Below are positions 34,426-42,885 of a stretch of DNA of 64,000 nucleotides, piece by piece. Position 1 is the stretch's first letter, and every line of letters begins with the position of its first letter. The notes below the pieces were generated by a model. It ran no database searches. It worked only from the letters and a program-made list of their open reading frames with translations, and had not been told where the DNA came from. This stretch comes from DYJB01 sp963777165. GTDB taxonomy: Bacteria; Chloroflexota; Anaerolineae; Anaerolineales; E44-bin32. The stretch covers positions 62,001 through 126,000 of the forward strand of contig CAVZPO010000002.1 in the NCBI GenBank assembly GCA_963777165.1, given 5' to 3'. A program made the translations under genes and the position numbers.

Positions 34426-35122
34426 CGTCAAGAGCTGATGCCGCGCGACACAGGCGGGCCCCACCGGCCTGCAGCCATGCGTCGAGGGCTAGCGAGTCCG
34501 AACGGCCTGAGGCGGCATCAGCGTAGATCGCCGAGCCCCAGGCCACGTAGCGCCGGGTCTCCTCGGGCCATAGCTCGGCGGATTGTGCGATTCGTGAGTG
34601 CCCGCCGTTGTACCCGGCCAGAGCCAGATCGACGCGTCCTCCGGCCAACTGGAGACTGCCGGCCAGGTAGGTTAGCCCCCGATGTGCATTGGTCTCGGGG
34701 TCAAACGCCTCCTCGCCCGAGGCGAAGTGGAACGGCATGACCTGGAACAACCCCTGCGCGCCGGCGCCGGATCGTGCCCGGGGGTCGCCGCACGATTCGA
34801 TCTGCATTACCGTGGCGACCAGAGCCGCGGGCAACCCGTAGCGCGCCGACCAGGTTCCGATCTTGGACGACCAGCGCTGGACTTCGGGCGTGAAGAGCGC
34901 GGGGAGGCTGCTCTGGCTCACCCCTGTTTCCGGCGCGGACGTCGAGTTGATTCGCTGGATGAGTGCGGAACCGATGGGGATTGCGCTGGCGAGCGCAGCA
35001 GCCGCGAGGAGGAGTGGGACCGCCCGCGCCAGCCAGAGCGGCATGGGAAGCCCCCCGAGCGAAGCCTGCAGGCTCGGGGGGCTCCATGACCCGCGCAGCG
35101 AGCGGGGGGAGGAGGCGATCAC
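34421..35122 (-). CDS. Lytic transglycosylase (SLT domain), membrane-anchored
   Basis: 233 residues from a GTG that overlaps the TGA of the upstream gene (GTGA). A transmembrane segment (about 28-52) precedes an SLT/GH23 domain: catalytic Glu109 in TVMQIESCGDP, GAGAQGLFQVMPFH, and LALAGYNGGHSRI. It cleaves peptidoglycan outside the membrane. An alternative ATG at 35044 gives 207 residues; a 12-bp hairpin would then sit just before it. The pairing with a membrane protein under a LexA-like operator suggests a stress-induced wall function (inference). Confidence 0.8.
   Translation of the reverse strand: MIASSPRSLRGSWSPPSLQASLGGLPMPLWLARAVPLLLAAAALASAIPIGSALIQRINSTSAPETGVSQSSLPALFTPEVQRWSSKIGTWSARYGLPAALVATVMQIESCGDPRARSGAGAQGLFQVMPFHFASGEEAFDPETNAHRGLTYLAGSLQLAGGRVDLALAGYNGGHSRIAQSAELWPEETRRYVAWGSAIYADAASGRSDSLALDAWLQAGGARLCRAASALDA
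35049..35083 (-). repeat. Perfect 12-bp hairpin in the 5' part of the transglycosylase gene
   Basis: AGCCCCCCGAGC, 11-nt loop, GCTCGGGGGGCT. It is inside the coding frame if GTG 35122 is used, or a few bases upstream if ATG 35044 is used. Confidence 0.6.
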
Positions 35123-35811
35123 GACTCGTTGCTGCGAATGAACGCCGGTGACGGGACGTTGGCGGGCTCGCGACGGATCGGTCGCACGGCAGGTGCTCCG
35201 CTGGCCCGAGCCTCAGGGCGCTTCGAACTGCCGGTTAGCGGCCGGAGCAGCAGTTGGGAGCGTCGATCGACGGCAGCGAACAGCCGGTTGCCGCTCAGGG
35301 TGAAGGAGCCGATGATCAAAACACGGATGAGAAGCACCAGAAGCGCGACGAACACCGGGACGCTTCGGATCAGCTCCTGCCGGCCGACAATCTCGTTGCC
35401 CAGCCCGGGGTGCGACAGCACCGCCAGCGACACGGCCCACCAGGTGAGCATGCCGTTCATCGCCGCCGCGACCGCCCAGGCCCCGAGCAAGTACCAGGAT
35501 TCGGTCGAGGTGCGCGGTCCCTTCTCTGGAGTGAGCAGGCGGGCGATGCCGGCGAAGTCCATCCCGCAGAAAGCCAGCGCAAGCACGACCGACCAGCGCG
35601 CCGCACCGAAGGTCAGATCTCCCATCAGGTCGCGCAGGGCGAACTCGGTCGTCCCGTAGTTGAAGAACTCGAACGCCGCCAGCGCGCCGAGCATGATCAG
35701 CCCGAAGGCGGTGGCGCGGCGGATCGTCAGCCGGGAGGCGAGGCGCCGGGCAAGATCAACCGGCAGTGCCGAACCGGGGAGCGCATTCGAGGGCGGAGCA
35801 TAGGTCGACAT
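35119..35811 (-). CDS. Multi-pass membrane protein of unknown function
   Basis: 230 residues with about four transmembrane helices (near 32-55, 72-92, 108-132 and 150-175) and a charged C-terminal tail of about 50 residues. I recognise no family. AAGGAGG precedes the ATG. Its promoter carries two perfect GAAC-N4-GTTC palindromes, so it is probably DNA-damage or stress controlled. It is coupled by GTGA to the lytic transglycosylase. Confidence 0.75.
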   Translation of the reverse strand: MSTYAPPSNALPGSALPVDLARRLASRLTIRRATAFGLIMLGALAAFEFFNYGTTEFALRDLMGDLTFGAARWSVVLALAFCGMDFAGIARLLTPEKGPRTSTESWYLLGAWAVAAAMNGMLTWWAVSLAVLSHPGLGNEIVGRQELIRSVPVFVALLVLLIRVLIIGSFTLSGNRLFAAVDRRSQLLLRPLTGSSKRPEARASGAPAVRPIRREPANVPSPAFIRSNES

Positions 35812-35831
35812 GTTGGTCCTCCTTGGTTGAA

Positions 35832-35845
35832 AGAACGCATGTTCT
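35832..35845. promoter_or_regulatory. LexA-like operator 1
   Basis: AGAACGCATGTTCT: perfect GAAC-N4-GTTC palindrome, the Gram-positive SOS (Cheo) box pattern, downstream of the predicted transcription start. Confidence 0.6.
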
Positions 35846-35856
35846 AACTACCAATG

Positions 35857-35885
35857 AGAGTAGAACAGCAGTTCTATTCTGTCAA
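35857..35885 (-). promoter_or_regulatory. Promoter of the membrane protein/transglycosylase pair
   Basis: On the minus strand, TTGACA (35885-35880), 17-bp spacer, TACTCT (35862-35857). Operator 2 fills the spacer. Confidence 0.5.
35861..35876. promoter_or_regulatory. LexA-like operator 2
   Basis: TAGAACAGCAGTTCTA: perfect GAAC-N4-GTTC palindrome between -35 and -10, centred 30 bp from operator 1 (about three helical turns). Confidence 0.6.
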
Positions 35886-35985
35886 GGGTCGACTTGTGGG
35901 GAGCGGTGAAGATGGCATCCCACATATGGGGGATGCGCCCTGAGGTGGGGCGGTTGGGAAGGAGAGGGGGCTGGAAGGACCGGGC

Positions 35986-36903
35986 TCAGCTGGCCGGAGA
36001 GGCGAGGCGCCCCCGTGTGTGGAGCCAGATCAGGCCGATGCCGAGCGCCAGGGCGGGCACTAGGAGCAGGCCGGCCTCGGGGCCAAACGGGCCGCCGGTC
36101 AGGTAAGTCGGGCCGGTCGGCGTCTGGCGAACCAACCCGATGACGTCGATCCCGCTAACCGGAAAGCCAAAGACGATGCCTTCGAAGAAGTTCCACCCGA
36201 TGTGCACGCCGATCGGCAGCCACAGCTGGCGCGTTCGCACCCAGCCGAAGGCAAGGAAGAGCCCGGCGGCGGTCAGCCCGGGGAGGATGGAGTACCAGGT
36301 GACATTCGGGTTCCCCAGATGCAGCAGGGCGAAGATGCCGGATGAGAGCAAAAGCCCCCAGCGCAGGTCCATCCCGTCGCGCACGTTCTGCAGGATGTAG
36401 CCGCGGTGGAGCAGCTCCTCTTGAAACCCGACCAGCGTGAAGGCCACCAGTCCGGAAAGAAGCCCAAGGGCGACCGTGCCGGCCGGGAGTGTTTGCCAAG
36501 CCCAACCATCGAAACGCAGCCAACCGGCGGTGGCCTCGATGGCATAGATCACGCCCATCATCACGCCGGCGATCAGGAAGCCGACTACCACATCGGGCAG
36601 GGCGAGGGGATCGAGTCGGAGCCCGAGCGAGACGAACGAGCGCCGGTCGAACAGCCGCCGTGCGATCCAAACCGACAGCGTCATGGCGATGGTCGTCGGG
36701 AGCAGATTGACGAGCGCCAGTGGCTGCAGGAGGTTGAGGTCCAGCCCAAGGACGAAGGAGAGGATCAGGACGGCGATCGAGACCAGCGTCAGCAGGATCA
36801 GCAGCACGATCGACTGAAGCACCAGCCGCCAGCCGGCGCGCAGCCGCCGCTCATCGGGGGAGACGAAAATCTGGGCCAGGATCGATCGCGGCGGTTGAAT
36901 CAA
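35986..36903 (-). CDS. CPBP (CAAX/Abi) intramembrane metalloprotease
   Basis: 305 residues, about eight transmembrane helices. The CPBP motifs are complete: Glu162-Glu163-x3-Arg167 (FQEELLHRGYI), His195 (FALLHLGN), and His234/Asn238 (HIGWNFFEG). Members cleave prenylated or other substrates in the membrane, or confer bacteriocin self-immunity; the substrate here is unknown. The start at 36903 is 34 nt past the DUF3786 stop. Confidence 0.88.
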   Translation of the reverse strand: MIQPPRSILAQIFVSPDERRLRAGWRLVLQSIVLLILLTLVSIAVLILSFVLGLDLNLLQPLALVNLLPTTIAMTLSVWIARRLFDRRSFVSLGLRLDPLALPDVVVGFLIAGVMMGVIYAIEATAGWLRFDGWAWQTLPAGTVALGLLSGLVAFTLVGFQEELLHRGYILQNVRDGMDLRWGLLLSSGIFALLHLGNPNVTWYSILPGLTAAGLFLAFGWVRTRQLWLPIGVHIGWNFFEGIVFGFPVSGIDVIGLVRQTPTGPTYLTGGPFGPEAGLLLVPALALGIGLIWLHTRGRLASPAS

Positions 36904-36937
36904 TTCGATGTCTCCCCGGGGGAATCGATCAGGGTGG

Positions 36938-37624
36938 TCAGTCCGCGGGCACCGGGCGTGCCAGCCGGCCGGCCAGCCCGCCGCCGAGCAGCGCCAGCCC
37001 GTCGGTCGTCATGTAATGGCTGGAGGCGGCGTCGAACAGCACCGCCCCGCGTGCGGCGAACTCGTCGTCGCCCGGCCACAGCACTGCCGCCAGGCGAATG
37101 CGCGGCAGCGGTTGGAAGGCGAAGGCCGTCGTGCCCAGGCCGGTGATCGGCTCGCCACCCAGTGCCAGCGCTGCGGGCGCGAAGGCCTCCGGCCGAGTGC
37201 CGAATGCCTGCGCAAGCCGGTTGCCGCTGTAGCCCTGGTAGGCCTGGTGGTAGAAGGCGCCGTCGGGCAGCTCGCGGTATCCGATCCACTGGCCAGCCAG
37301 CGCCGCGCCGTCGGCGCAGTTCAAGTAGTAGAGCAGCATCGCCTGGTCGAACGTCGAGCACGGCTTACCGTCCGCCACGTGCTCGGCGGCCAGCTCGGGC
37401 CACGTCAGGCGCACCGGCTGTCCCCAGTAATCCAGCAGCAGCGCGTGAGCATCAAACGCGCAGCCGGCGCGCAGGGCGATGCCCATCGGTTCGCGCTGGC
37501 GCAGCGCCTGCCCGAGCTCGTCGATTGGGCGGAGCATGCTCTCCGCCCACACCTCTCGTGCCCGGCCCAGTGCCCGCTCCGGGCTGTGCCTTCGGCCGCC
37601 CGCCTGTTCGATCAATCCGCCCAT
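36938..37624 (-). CDS. DUF3786 domain protein
   Basis: 228 residues. The pattern matches DUF3786: CAFDAHALLLDYWGQPVRLTWPE early, a small-molecule-like LLYYLNCADG, a Phe-rich middle, and the C-terminal LAAVLWPGDDEFAARGAVLFD with HYMTTDGLALLG. In other bacteria DUF3786 occurs alone or fused to Fe-S domains; its role is not known. It lies 6 nt downstream of the next gene, so the two are co-transcribed. Confidence 0.75.
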   Translation of the reverse strand: MGGLIEQAGGRRHSPERALGRAREVWAESMLRPIDELGQALRQREPMGIALRAGCAFDAHALLLDYWGQPVRLTWPELAAEHVADGKPCSTFDQAMLLYYLNCADGAALAGQWIGYRELPDGAFYHQAYQGYSGNRLAQAFGTRPEAFAPAALALGGEPITGLGTTAFAFQPLPRIRLAAVLWPGDDEFAARGAVLFDAASSHYMTTDGLALLGGGLAGRLARPVPAD

Positions 37625-37630
37625 CGCGCT

Positions 37631-38953
37631 TCAGGGATGCTGCTGTTCGTCGATGTACAAGCGGATGGCCGGATGGCCGGTCAGCTTGCTGTGGAAGAAG
37701 TTGTTGACCAGGTTGATCACCTCGCCGCGGGCGGCTTCGGCCTGCGTCGTCCAGGCCAGCCGGCCGGCTTCGTCGCCGAGTGTATCGCGCAGCCGCTCGA
37801 GCCGGCGGACGATCTCAATCTCCTGCGTCCCCTCGAGAACGTCGCGGACCTCGGCGATCAGCACGTACGCCTGGCGGTGGATCGCCTCGAGCGGGATGCT
37901 CGAGCCGGGGACGAGCGCGTCGTCGAGCGTGCGAATCAGCGACCACACCTGATACAGGACGGTGGCCGGCTCGTCGAACAGCTCGCGGATGAAGGCCGCC
38001 TCCTCGTAGCGCCCGGTGAGGCGGAAGATGTTGTACATGCGCTTGGCGGCCTTGCCGTAGTTCAGGTCCTTGCCCAGGTACTTGTGGACCTCTTTCTGCA
38101 GCTGGGCGACGTATTCGTCGAGCGCGTCGGCCGAGACATGCTTGGCCAGCTTGGAGAAGATCGGGATCGACCCGGCTTCGAGGTACACCTCCTGGAAGTA
38201 CGGATCGAGGTACCCGTCGAGCGGCGTGATCGAACCGTCGGGTGCCTCCCAGGTGACGTCGAGCATGTTGGAGGCGTTGGAAAGCTGTCCACGCAGCGGG
38301 TCGGCGACCACCCAGTCGAGTTTGGTCCATCCTGGATCTTGCGCCGCCTGCTCCCAGCTGATCGTGAGCGGCGCGCCGTCGGGCGATTGGAGCTCGATCT
38401 TACCGGCCCGGATCTCGGCCGGGGTCCAACTGATGGGGCTGCCGGGTTTGAGCGTCTGTCCGGCGCGCACAACCTCGGCCGGGAACGAGCCGAATTTGAC
38501 CTCGATCAACTGGTGCGTGGCGCCCTTCTCTGTCTGCAGGGCCTTGTCGCGGATTAACCGCGAGAGGATGGCGATGCATTCGGGGCGTGTGGCCGTGCGG
38601 ATGTTGACCCGTTCGAAGAAGTCGCAGTCGCCCGGGTAGGACTGGATCTTCGATTGGGCGGCCGAGCCGGAGAGCGCCAGGGCGGTTTCGACCACGCCCG
38701 GCTCGTCCTGGAACTCGACCAGTTGGCCGACGCGGCGGAAGTAGGCCAGCTCCTCGGGGGAGAAGTCGAGCATCGTGACCCGGTGGCCGAACACCCCGGC
38801 GCGCATATCGACGACCACGTCCCCGCCGCCGGGTCCGGCGGCCATAGCTGTCAGCCACTGCAGCGCCTCGTCCTCGTTGAGCTCGACGCCCAGTCGCCGG
38901 GCCAATTCGAGGATGCGGGCGATCTCGTCGGCAGGCTTGTCGGTCTTGGGCAC
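37631..38953 (-). CDS. Putative nucleotidyltransferase-fold protein of unknown function
   Basis: 440 residues, no family recognised with certainty. Residues 92-113 read LALSGSAAQSKIQSYPGD followed by CDFF. This fits the nucleotidyltransferase-fold signature hGS-x(n)-DxD: Gly96-Ser97, Asp109 and Asp111, with a candidate third acid Glu151 in LIEVKFG. A helical C-terminal half (about 280-440) follows. No signal peptide or membrane segment is seen. It shares an operon with DUF3786. It could be a poxvirus-PAP-like or other divergent NTase; activity is unproven. Confidence 0.5.
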   Translation of the reverse strand: MPKTDKPADEIARILELARRLGVELNEDEALQWLTAMAAGPGGGDVVVDMRAGVFGHRVTMLDFSPEELAYFRRVGQLVEFQDEPGVVETALALSGSAAQSKIQSYPGDCDFFERVNIRTATRPECIAILSRLIRDKALQTEKGATHQLIEVKFGSFPAEVVRAGQTLKPGSPISWTPAEIRAGKIELQSPDGAPLTISWEQAAQDPGWTKLDWVVADPLRGQLSNASNMLDVTWEAPDGSITPLDGYLDPYFQEVYLEAGSIPIFSKLAKHVSADALDEYVAQLQKEVHKYLGKDLNYGKAAKRMYNIFRLTGRYEEAAFIRELFDEPATVLYQVWSLIRTLDDALVPGSSIPLEAIHRQAYVLIAEVRDVLEGTQEIEIVRRLERLRDTLGDEAGRLAWTTQAEAARGEVINLVNNFFHSKLTGHPAIRLYIDEQQHP

Positions 38954-39032
38954 GGCGTCCTCCGGGGGGCGGGCTGGGTTGATGATACCCTATCGGCGGG
39001 GGAGCTGGGGGTGAGGAGATGTAGAATTGCAT

Positions 39033-39039
39033 GTTAGGC
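39033..39039 (+). other. Simple core site at the array's left end (attI-like)
   Basis: GTTAGGC in GAATTGCATGTTAGGC, with no attC arm upstream. It is where cassette 1 begins, as expected of attI or of a left-end scar. Confidence 0.45.
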
Positions 39040-39081
39040 AGCGGACGCGTGTCCCCCTCGAAAGGCAGCTCAGAGGACAGG

Positions 39082-39564
39082 ATGATCGTACTTCGCGCCA
39101 TGACCGAAGAGGAATTCAGGGTCTTCCTAGCACAGAGCGTTCCAGAGTACGCAGCTGAGAAGGTGAAGGCAGGCAACTGGACGCCCGAAGAAGCCCTGGA
39201 CAGGTCACGAAACGACCACGCCAAGTTGCTTCCCGAAGGCTTGGCCTCCCCAAACCAGTATCTCTACACGATTGAACTCGAAGGAAGCCCAGTCGGCCGC
39301 CTCTGGCTCTCAGTCGACCCACAGACAGCCGGGGGTGCCGGCTTCATCTACGATCTTCTGGTGGCTGAGCCGTTTCGACGCCAAGGGATCGCTGCAGAAG
39401 CCATGCGTCTCCTTGAAAGGGAAGCTCTCCGTCTCGGTGTGCGTGACCTCGCTTTGCATGTGTTCGGGTACAACGTGGCCGCTAGAGCGCTCTATGAGAA
39501 GTTGGGGTACGAAATCACCAACATCAACATGTCCAAGGCCCTCTCCCCCGAGTCTGAGCGATGA
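39082..39564 (+). CDS. GNAT family N-acetyltransferase (cassette 1)
   Basis: 160 residues. The start MIVLRAMTEEEF at 39082 has GAGGACAGG before it. Acetyl-CoA loop: IYDLLVAEPFRRQGIAAEAM; C-terminal VFGYNVAARALYEKLGYE. The N-terminal half (ESVPEYAAEK-like helix, LPEGLASPNQYLY) matches a GNAT subgroup often carried singly. It acetylates an unknown substrate. First gene of the cassette array, with lower GC than the surrounding chromosome. Confidence 0.85.
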   Translation: MIVLRAMTEEEFRVFLAQSVPEYAAEKVKAGNWTPEEALDRSRNDHAKLLPEGLASPNQYLYTIELEGSPVGRLWLSVDPQTAGGAGFIYDLLVAEPFRRQGIAAEAMRLLEREALRLGVRDLALHVFGYNVAARALYEKLGYEITNINMSKALSPESER

Positions 39565-39572
39565 TTTCCGCT

Positions 39573-39782
39573 GCCTAACAACTCGCTGAAGCCCTGGGAG
39601 ATCATTAGGATCTACGACTGACCCCCCGGAAAGAACGCCGGGGACCTTCGGCCGGCGGGCTGGGCTTTCGGGGGTGCTTGAATCGCCTGCCGGTCGGGCG
39701 TAGAGTTGGGGAAAGTCTGCCCGCTTCCGCCGGGCAGCTTCCCACTAACAACGTGGGACCATGTAGCTCGAGGCCGTTAGGC
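39573..39782 (+). repeat. attC site 1
   Basis: GCCTAAC at 39573, GTTAGGC at 39776-39782; 210 bp with inner palindromes (CCCGCTTCCGCCGGGC and others). Confidence 0.8.
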
Positions 39783-39819
39783 AGCAACGCTTGCTTCCCA
39801 CGAGAGAGTGGAATCATCA

Positions 39820-40218
39820 ATGCGGCAGTCCATCATCCATGTTGCGCTGGTCGTTCGAGACTACGACGAGGCAATCGACTTCTACTGCCGTCGGCTGCAT
39901 TTCACTCTGGTGGAGGATACATATCAGCCGGAACAAGACAAGCGATGGGTCGTGGTCGCACCTCCCGGCCCCCACGGAACCTCCCTCCTATTGGCTCGCG
40001 CCTCCACACCCGAGCAAGCCGCCTTCATCGGAAGACAGACTGGCGGTCGGGTCTTCCTGTTCCTAAGCACTGATGACTTCTGGCGCGACTACAACGAAAT
40101 GCGATCCGCCGGCATTCGGTTCATACGGGAGCCGAAGGAAGCTGACTACGGCACAGTAGCTGTCTTTGAGGACCTGTACGGGAACCTGTGGGACCTCATC
40201 CAACCGCTTGCTGCCTAA
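39820..40218 (+). CDS. Glyoxalase/VOC-family protein (cassette 2)
   Basis: 132 residues, one VOC unit pair: N-terminal IIHVALVVRDYDEAIDFYCRRLHF, C-terminal FEDLYGNLWDLIQP. His near residue 7 and the late Glu/Asp are the usual metal-ligand positions. It could be a lyase, dioxygenase or drug-binding protein. The TAA stop lies inside the GCCTAAC of the next attC site, showing how tightly gene and site are packed. Confidence 0.85.
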   Translation: MRQSIIHVALVVRDYDEAIDFYCRRLHFTLVEDTYQPEQDKRWVVVAPPGPHGTSLLLARASTPEQAAFIGRQTGGRVFLFLSTDDFWRDYNEMRSAGIRFIREPKEADYGTVAVFEDLYGNLWDLIQPLAA

Positions 40219-40607
40219 CAACTCGCTGAAGTCCTGGGCGATCACCCCTGCCCACAACGCCCCGCCAACGACGCGGGACCCCGGTAAGTGCATCCGGGGC
40301 GAACGGCCTACGGCGGGGCCTTCGGCAGGATCCCGGTAAAGACACCCGGGACAAATCCCGCCCAGAACGCGGGACCTCCGGCGGCCTCCGGCCATGGAAA
40401 GTCACCAGGATCTTCGACTGACCCCCCGGAAAGAACGCCGGGGACCTTCGGCCGGCGGGCTGGGCCTTCACTGCTCCTTGCCTGGCTCGCTGGCCAGCCG
40501 TAGAGTAAGGTAGAGTTGCCCGCTTCCGCCGGGCAGCTTCCCACTAACAACGTGGGACCATGTCCTGCAACGAGCGCAGGATCTTCGATAGCTCGAGGCC
40601 GTTAGGC
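40213..40607 (+). repeat. attC site 2 (long, mosaic)
   Basis: GCCTAAC at 40213, GTTAGGC at 40601-40607; 395 bp. It contains extra palindromic modules also seen in sites 1, 3, 5 and 9. No gene is visible inside. Confidence 0.75.
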
Positions 40608-40641
40608 CGCCGATCGTCGAGTCCATCGTGGAGGTAGCTCC

Positions 40642-41097
40642 GTGGCGAAGAAGCAGATGTTATGGAAGAAGGGTAGGGGGAAACTCGGGGTGATGACACC
40701 CTTGATTGGGTCCTGGCGGGCGGTGTCCGACTCCCCCAGGGGTCGTGTAACCTGCACAAGGACCTTCACTCCGATCTTGGGCGGCGCCTACATTCAACTC
40801 GACGCCGAGTGGAAGTTCGCAAAGGGCAGCTACAGGGAACTGGCGATCTATGGCCTTGATGAGGATCGACTAGTCAGCTTCTCGTCGTTCACCTCGGATG
40901 GCAAGAGATCCCACGGCAAGCTTGCCGACGTGAGCGACATTCACCCCCAGGCGCTTGGATTCGAAGCTGAGATGCCCGCCGGCTTGGCACGCATGGCCTA
41001 CTGGCCCGACGAGACAGAAGGCCTACGGTGGGCAGTAGAAGCCAAGACGAACAAAGGCTGGAAGCGCTTCAGTGAACATCACTACTTCGGCAAGTAG
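40642..41097 (+). CDS. Hypothetical protein, lipocalin-like fold suspected (cassette 3)
   Basis: 151 residues from a GTG with GGAGG upstream. An early PLIGSWRAVSDSP recalls the Gly-x-Trp of lipocalin-type barrels. Alternating beta strands (RTFTPILGGAYIQLDAEW, RELAIYGLDEDRLVSFSSFT) follow, ending KRFSEHHYFGK. Related small proteins (DUF1579-like) have unknown roles. No signal peptide. Confidence 0.6.
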   Translation: MAKKQMLWKKGRGKLGVMTPLIGSWRAVSDSPRGRVTCTRTFTPILGGAYIQLDAEWKFAKGSYRELAIYGLDEDRLVSFSSFTSDGKRSHGKLADVSDIHPQALGFEAEMPAGLARMAYWPDETEGLRWAVEAKTNKGWKRFSEHHYFGK

Positions 41098-41108
41098 CTC
41101 AATCGGCT

Positions 41109-41393
41109 GCCCGACAACTCGCTGAGGGCCTGGACGATCACCCCCGCCAAGAACGCGGGACCTCCGGCGGCCTACGGCCCTGAAAAGTCACCAGGATCTT
41201 CGACTGACCCCCCGGAAAGAACGCCGGGGACCTTCGGCCGGCGGGCTGCGGCATAGGGCGGTGCGCGTGGCCCGCCCGTGTGTGCGAGAATGGAGGCAGA
41301 CGCAGCGCTTCCGCCGGCCTGCTTCCAATAAGGAACATGGGACTTCGTCCTGCAACAAGCGCAGGATCTTTGACCATTCGAGGCCGGTAGTCC
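41109..41393 (+). repeat. attC site 3 (divergent ends)
   Basis: GCCCGAC at 41109; the closing core is degenerate (GGTAGTCC near 41386). The inner modules match sites 1 and 2. Confidence 0.6.
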
Positions 41394-41419
41394 GCTGCCT
41401 CGAGTCGAGGAGGAAGTGA

Positions 41420-42058
41420 GTGAGCAAGGTATTCGTAAACATCGGCCTAAGCCTTGACGGGTACATGGCACCCGAAGGGATGACCTTGGAACATTGGGAT
41501 AGCCCCGAATACAAAGACTGGGGCGCTAAGTGGGGCGCGCTGATGGGTTGGTGTCTCAACCAGGAGTACTTCCGCAAGAACCTCAAGCTCGGCCCCGGAG
41601 GAGAGACCGGCCCGGTGAACGATATGCTTCGGCGCACCACGGAGCGCATCGGTGCCAGCATTATGGGCAAGCGCATGTTCGAGGGAGGCGAACGCAGCTG
41701 GCCGGAGGAAGCTCCGTTTCACACTTCCGTATACGTACTCACACACGAGAAGCGCGAAGCTTGGGTCCGTCCCGGCGGGACGACCTTCCACTTCGTCAAC
41801 GATGGCCCGGAGACGGCGCTCGCTCAGGCTAGGCAATCCGCAGCTAGCAAAGACATTCGCATTGCGGGTGGCGCGGACGTGATCCAACAATACCTGAACC
41901 TCGGTGTCATCGAGGAGCTTGAGATATCATTGGTGCCGGTCCTGTTCGCCGGCGGGAGACGCCTGTTCGAGAATCTTCGCGAATCTGTACCGGGCTTTCG
42001 GATCTCCAGCACTCTCGATGCTCCCGCCGCCACCCATCTCAGGTACGTGCGCGGTTAG
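41420..42058 (+). CDS. Dihydrofolate reductase-like/RibD C-terminal domain protein (cassette 4)
   Basis: 212 residues, GTG start after GAGGAGG. Family segments: VFVNIGLSLDGYMAPEG at the N-terminus, GASIMGKRMFEGGE in the middle, IRIAGGADVIQQYLNLGVIEEL near the end. YwjB/YyaP-type members are NAD(P)H-binding reductases of uncertain substrate. It is unlike cassette-borne trimethoprim-resistant DfrB/DfrA; nothing suggests antifolate resistance. Confidence 0.85.
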   Translation: MSKVFVNIGLSLDGYMAPEGMTLEHWDSPEYKDWGAKWGALMGWCLNQEYFRKNLKLGPGGETGPVNDMLRRTTERIGASIMGKRMFEGGERSWPEEAPFHTSVYVLTHEKREAWVRPGGTTFHFVNDGPETALAQARQSAASKDIRIAGGADVIQQYLNLGVIEELEISLVPVLFAGGRRLFENLRESVPGFRISSTLDAPAATHLRYVRG

Positions 42059-42065
42059 GGGAGCC

Positions 42066-42239
42066 GCCTAACAACTGGCTGAAGTCCTCCACGATCACCG
42101 GGGCCTCCGGCCCTGGGAAGTCGCCCGCTTCCGCCGGGCAGCTTCCCACTAACAACATGGACCTTGTCCTGCAACAAGCGCAGGATCCCGGTGAAGACAT
42201 TCGGGACGAACGGTCTTCGACTGCTTGAGGCCGTTGGGC
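42066..42239 (+). repeat. attC site 4
   Basis: GCCTAACAACTGGCTGAAG at the left, GTTGGGC at 42233-42239; 174 bp. Confidence 0.75.
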
Positions 42240-42366
42240 CGCCGAGGGCTACTCGCCTCGCCGAGAACAGCCCGACGTAGCCGGCTGATCTACTGGCAGC
42301 AGGGGCGCTAAGCGCGGCGCTGAGCTACAGTACGGACTGTTGGCGCGGTGAAAAGCGAGGCCATTG

Positions 42367-42810
42367 ATGCTCGAAACATCCGGGGTGCTGAGGGCGGTCG
42401 CCGATCAATTGTGCATCGGCCTGGTCCTCATCGACAAGGACAATCGAATTGTCTTATTCAATCGGCTCGCCGGACTCATGCTCCAGGTGGAGCCTTCCGA
42501 ACGCCTGGGGTCCACAGTATTCAGCTGCCACCCGCATGAGTCGGACGCCGCCGTGCAGAAGCTGATCGAGGACATCCGGACAGGAGTCCTGGACCACTAT
42601 GAAGGCTGGGTCAACTACCGGGGAAGGATGTTGTACGAGTTCATCCGGCCCATCTGGACCGACGCTGGCGAGTATCTCGGGATGATCGAAGAGCTGCACG
42701 ACGCGCAGGAGCGGGCGGAAGCGCTTCAGGCGCGAGGGGAGTGGCAGGATGTGCACGTCTCCGGCGTCGGCCCCCGAGCGCCTCGAAAGCCGGAGTTCGG
42801 ACATCCGTAA
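42367..42810 (+). CDS. PAS domain protein (cassette 5)
   Basis: 147 residues, one PAS domain: GLVLIDKDNRIVLFNRLAGLML, then VFSCHPHESDAAVQKLIEDI and EYLGMIEELHDAQ. The CHP-x-x-S loop resembles the PAS modules found after DUF438. No output domain remains, so it may be a stand-alone sensor or a fragment. The ATG is preceded by an in-frame TTG and lacks a clear ribosome site. About 75 nt of spacer precede attC 5. Confidence 0.75.
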   Translation: MLETSGVLRAVADQLCIGLVLIDKDNRIVLFNRLAGLMLQVEPSERLGSTVFSCHPHESDAAVQKLIEDIRTGVLDHYEGWVNYRGRMLYEFIRPIWTDAGEYLGMIEELHDAQERAEALQARGEWQDVHVSGVGPRAPRKPEFGHP

Positions 42811-42885
42811 GAGCGACGCAACAACAGGTCACGGTTGTGGCGGTGTGGACTGAGTAACATTTGGCCGCCGTGTTGTTGGCCGGCG

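Noticed and set aside
36908..38557. 549-residue plus-strand ORF
   Set aside because: Antisense to the DUF3786 and NTase-like genes and without motifs. The minus-strand proteins have clear domains.
41420..42058. Trimethoprim-resistance dfr cassette
   Set aside because: The protein matches the RibD-C/YwjB-type DHFR-like group, not resistant DfrA or DfrB enzymes.
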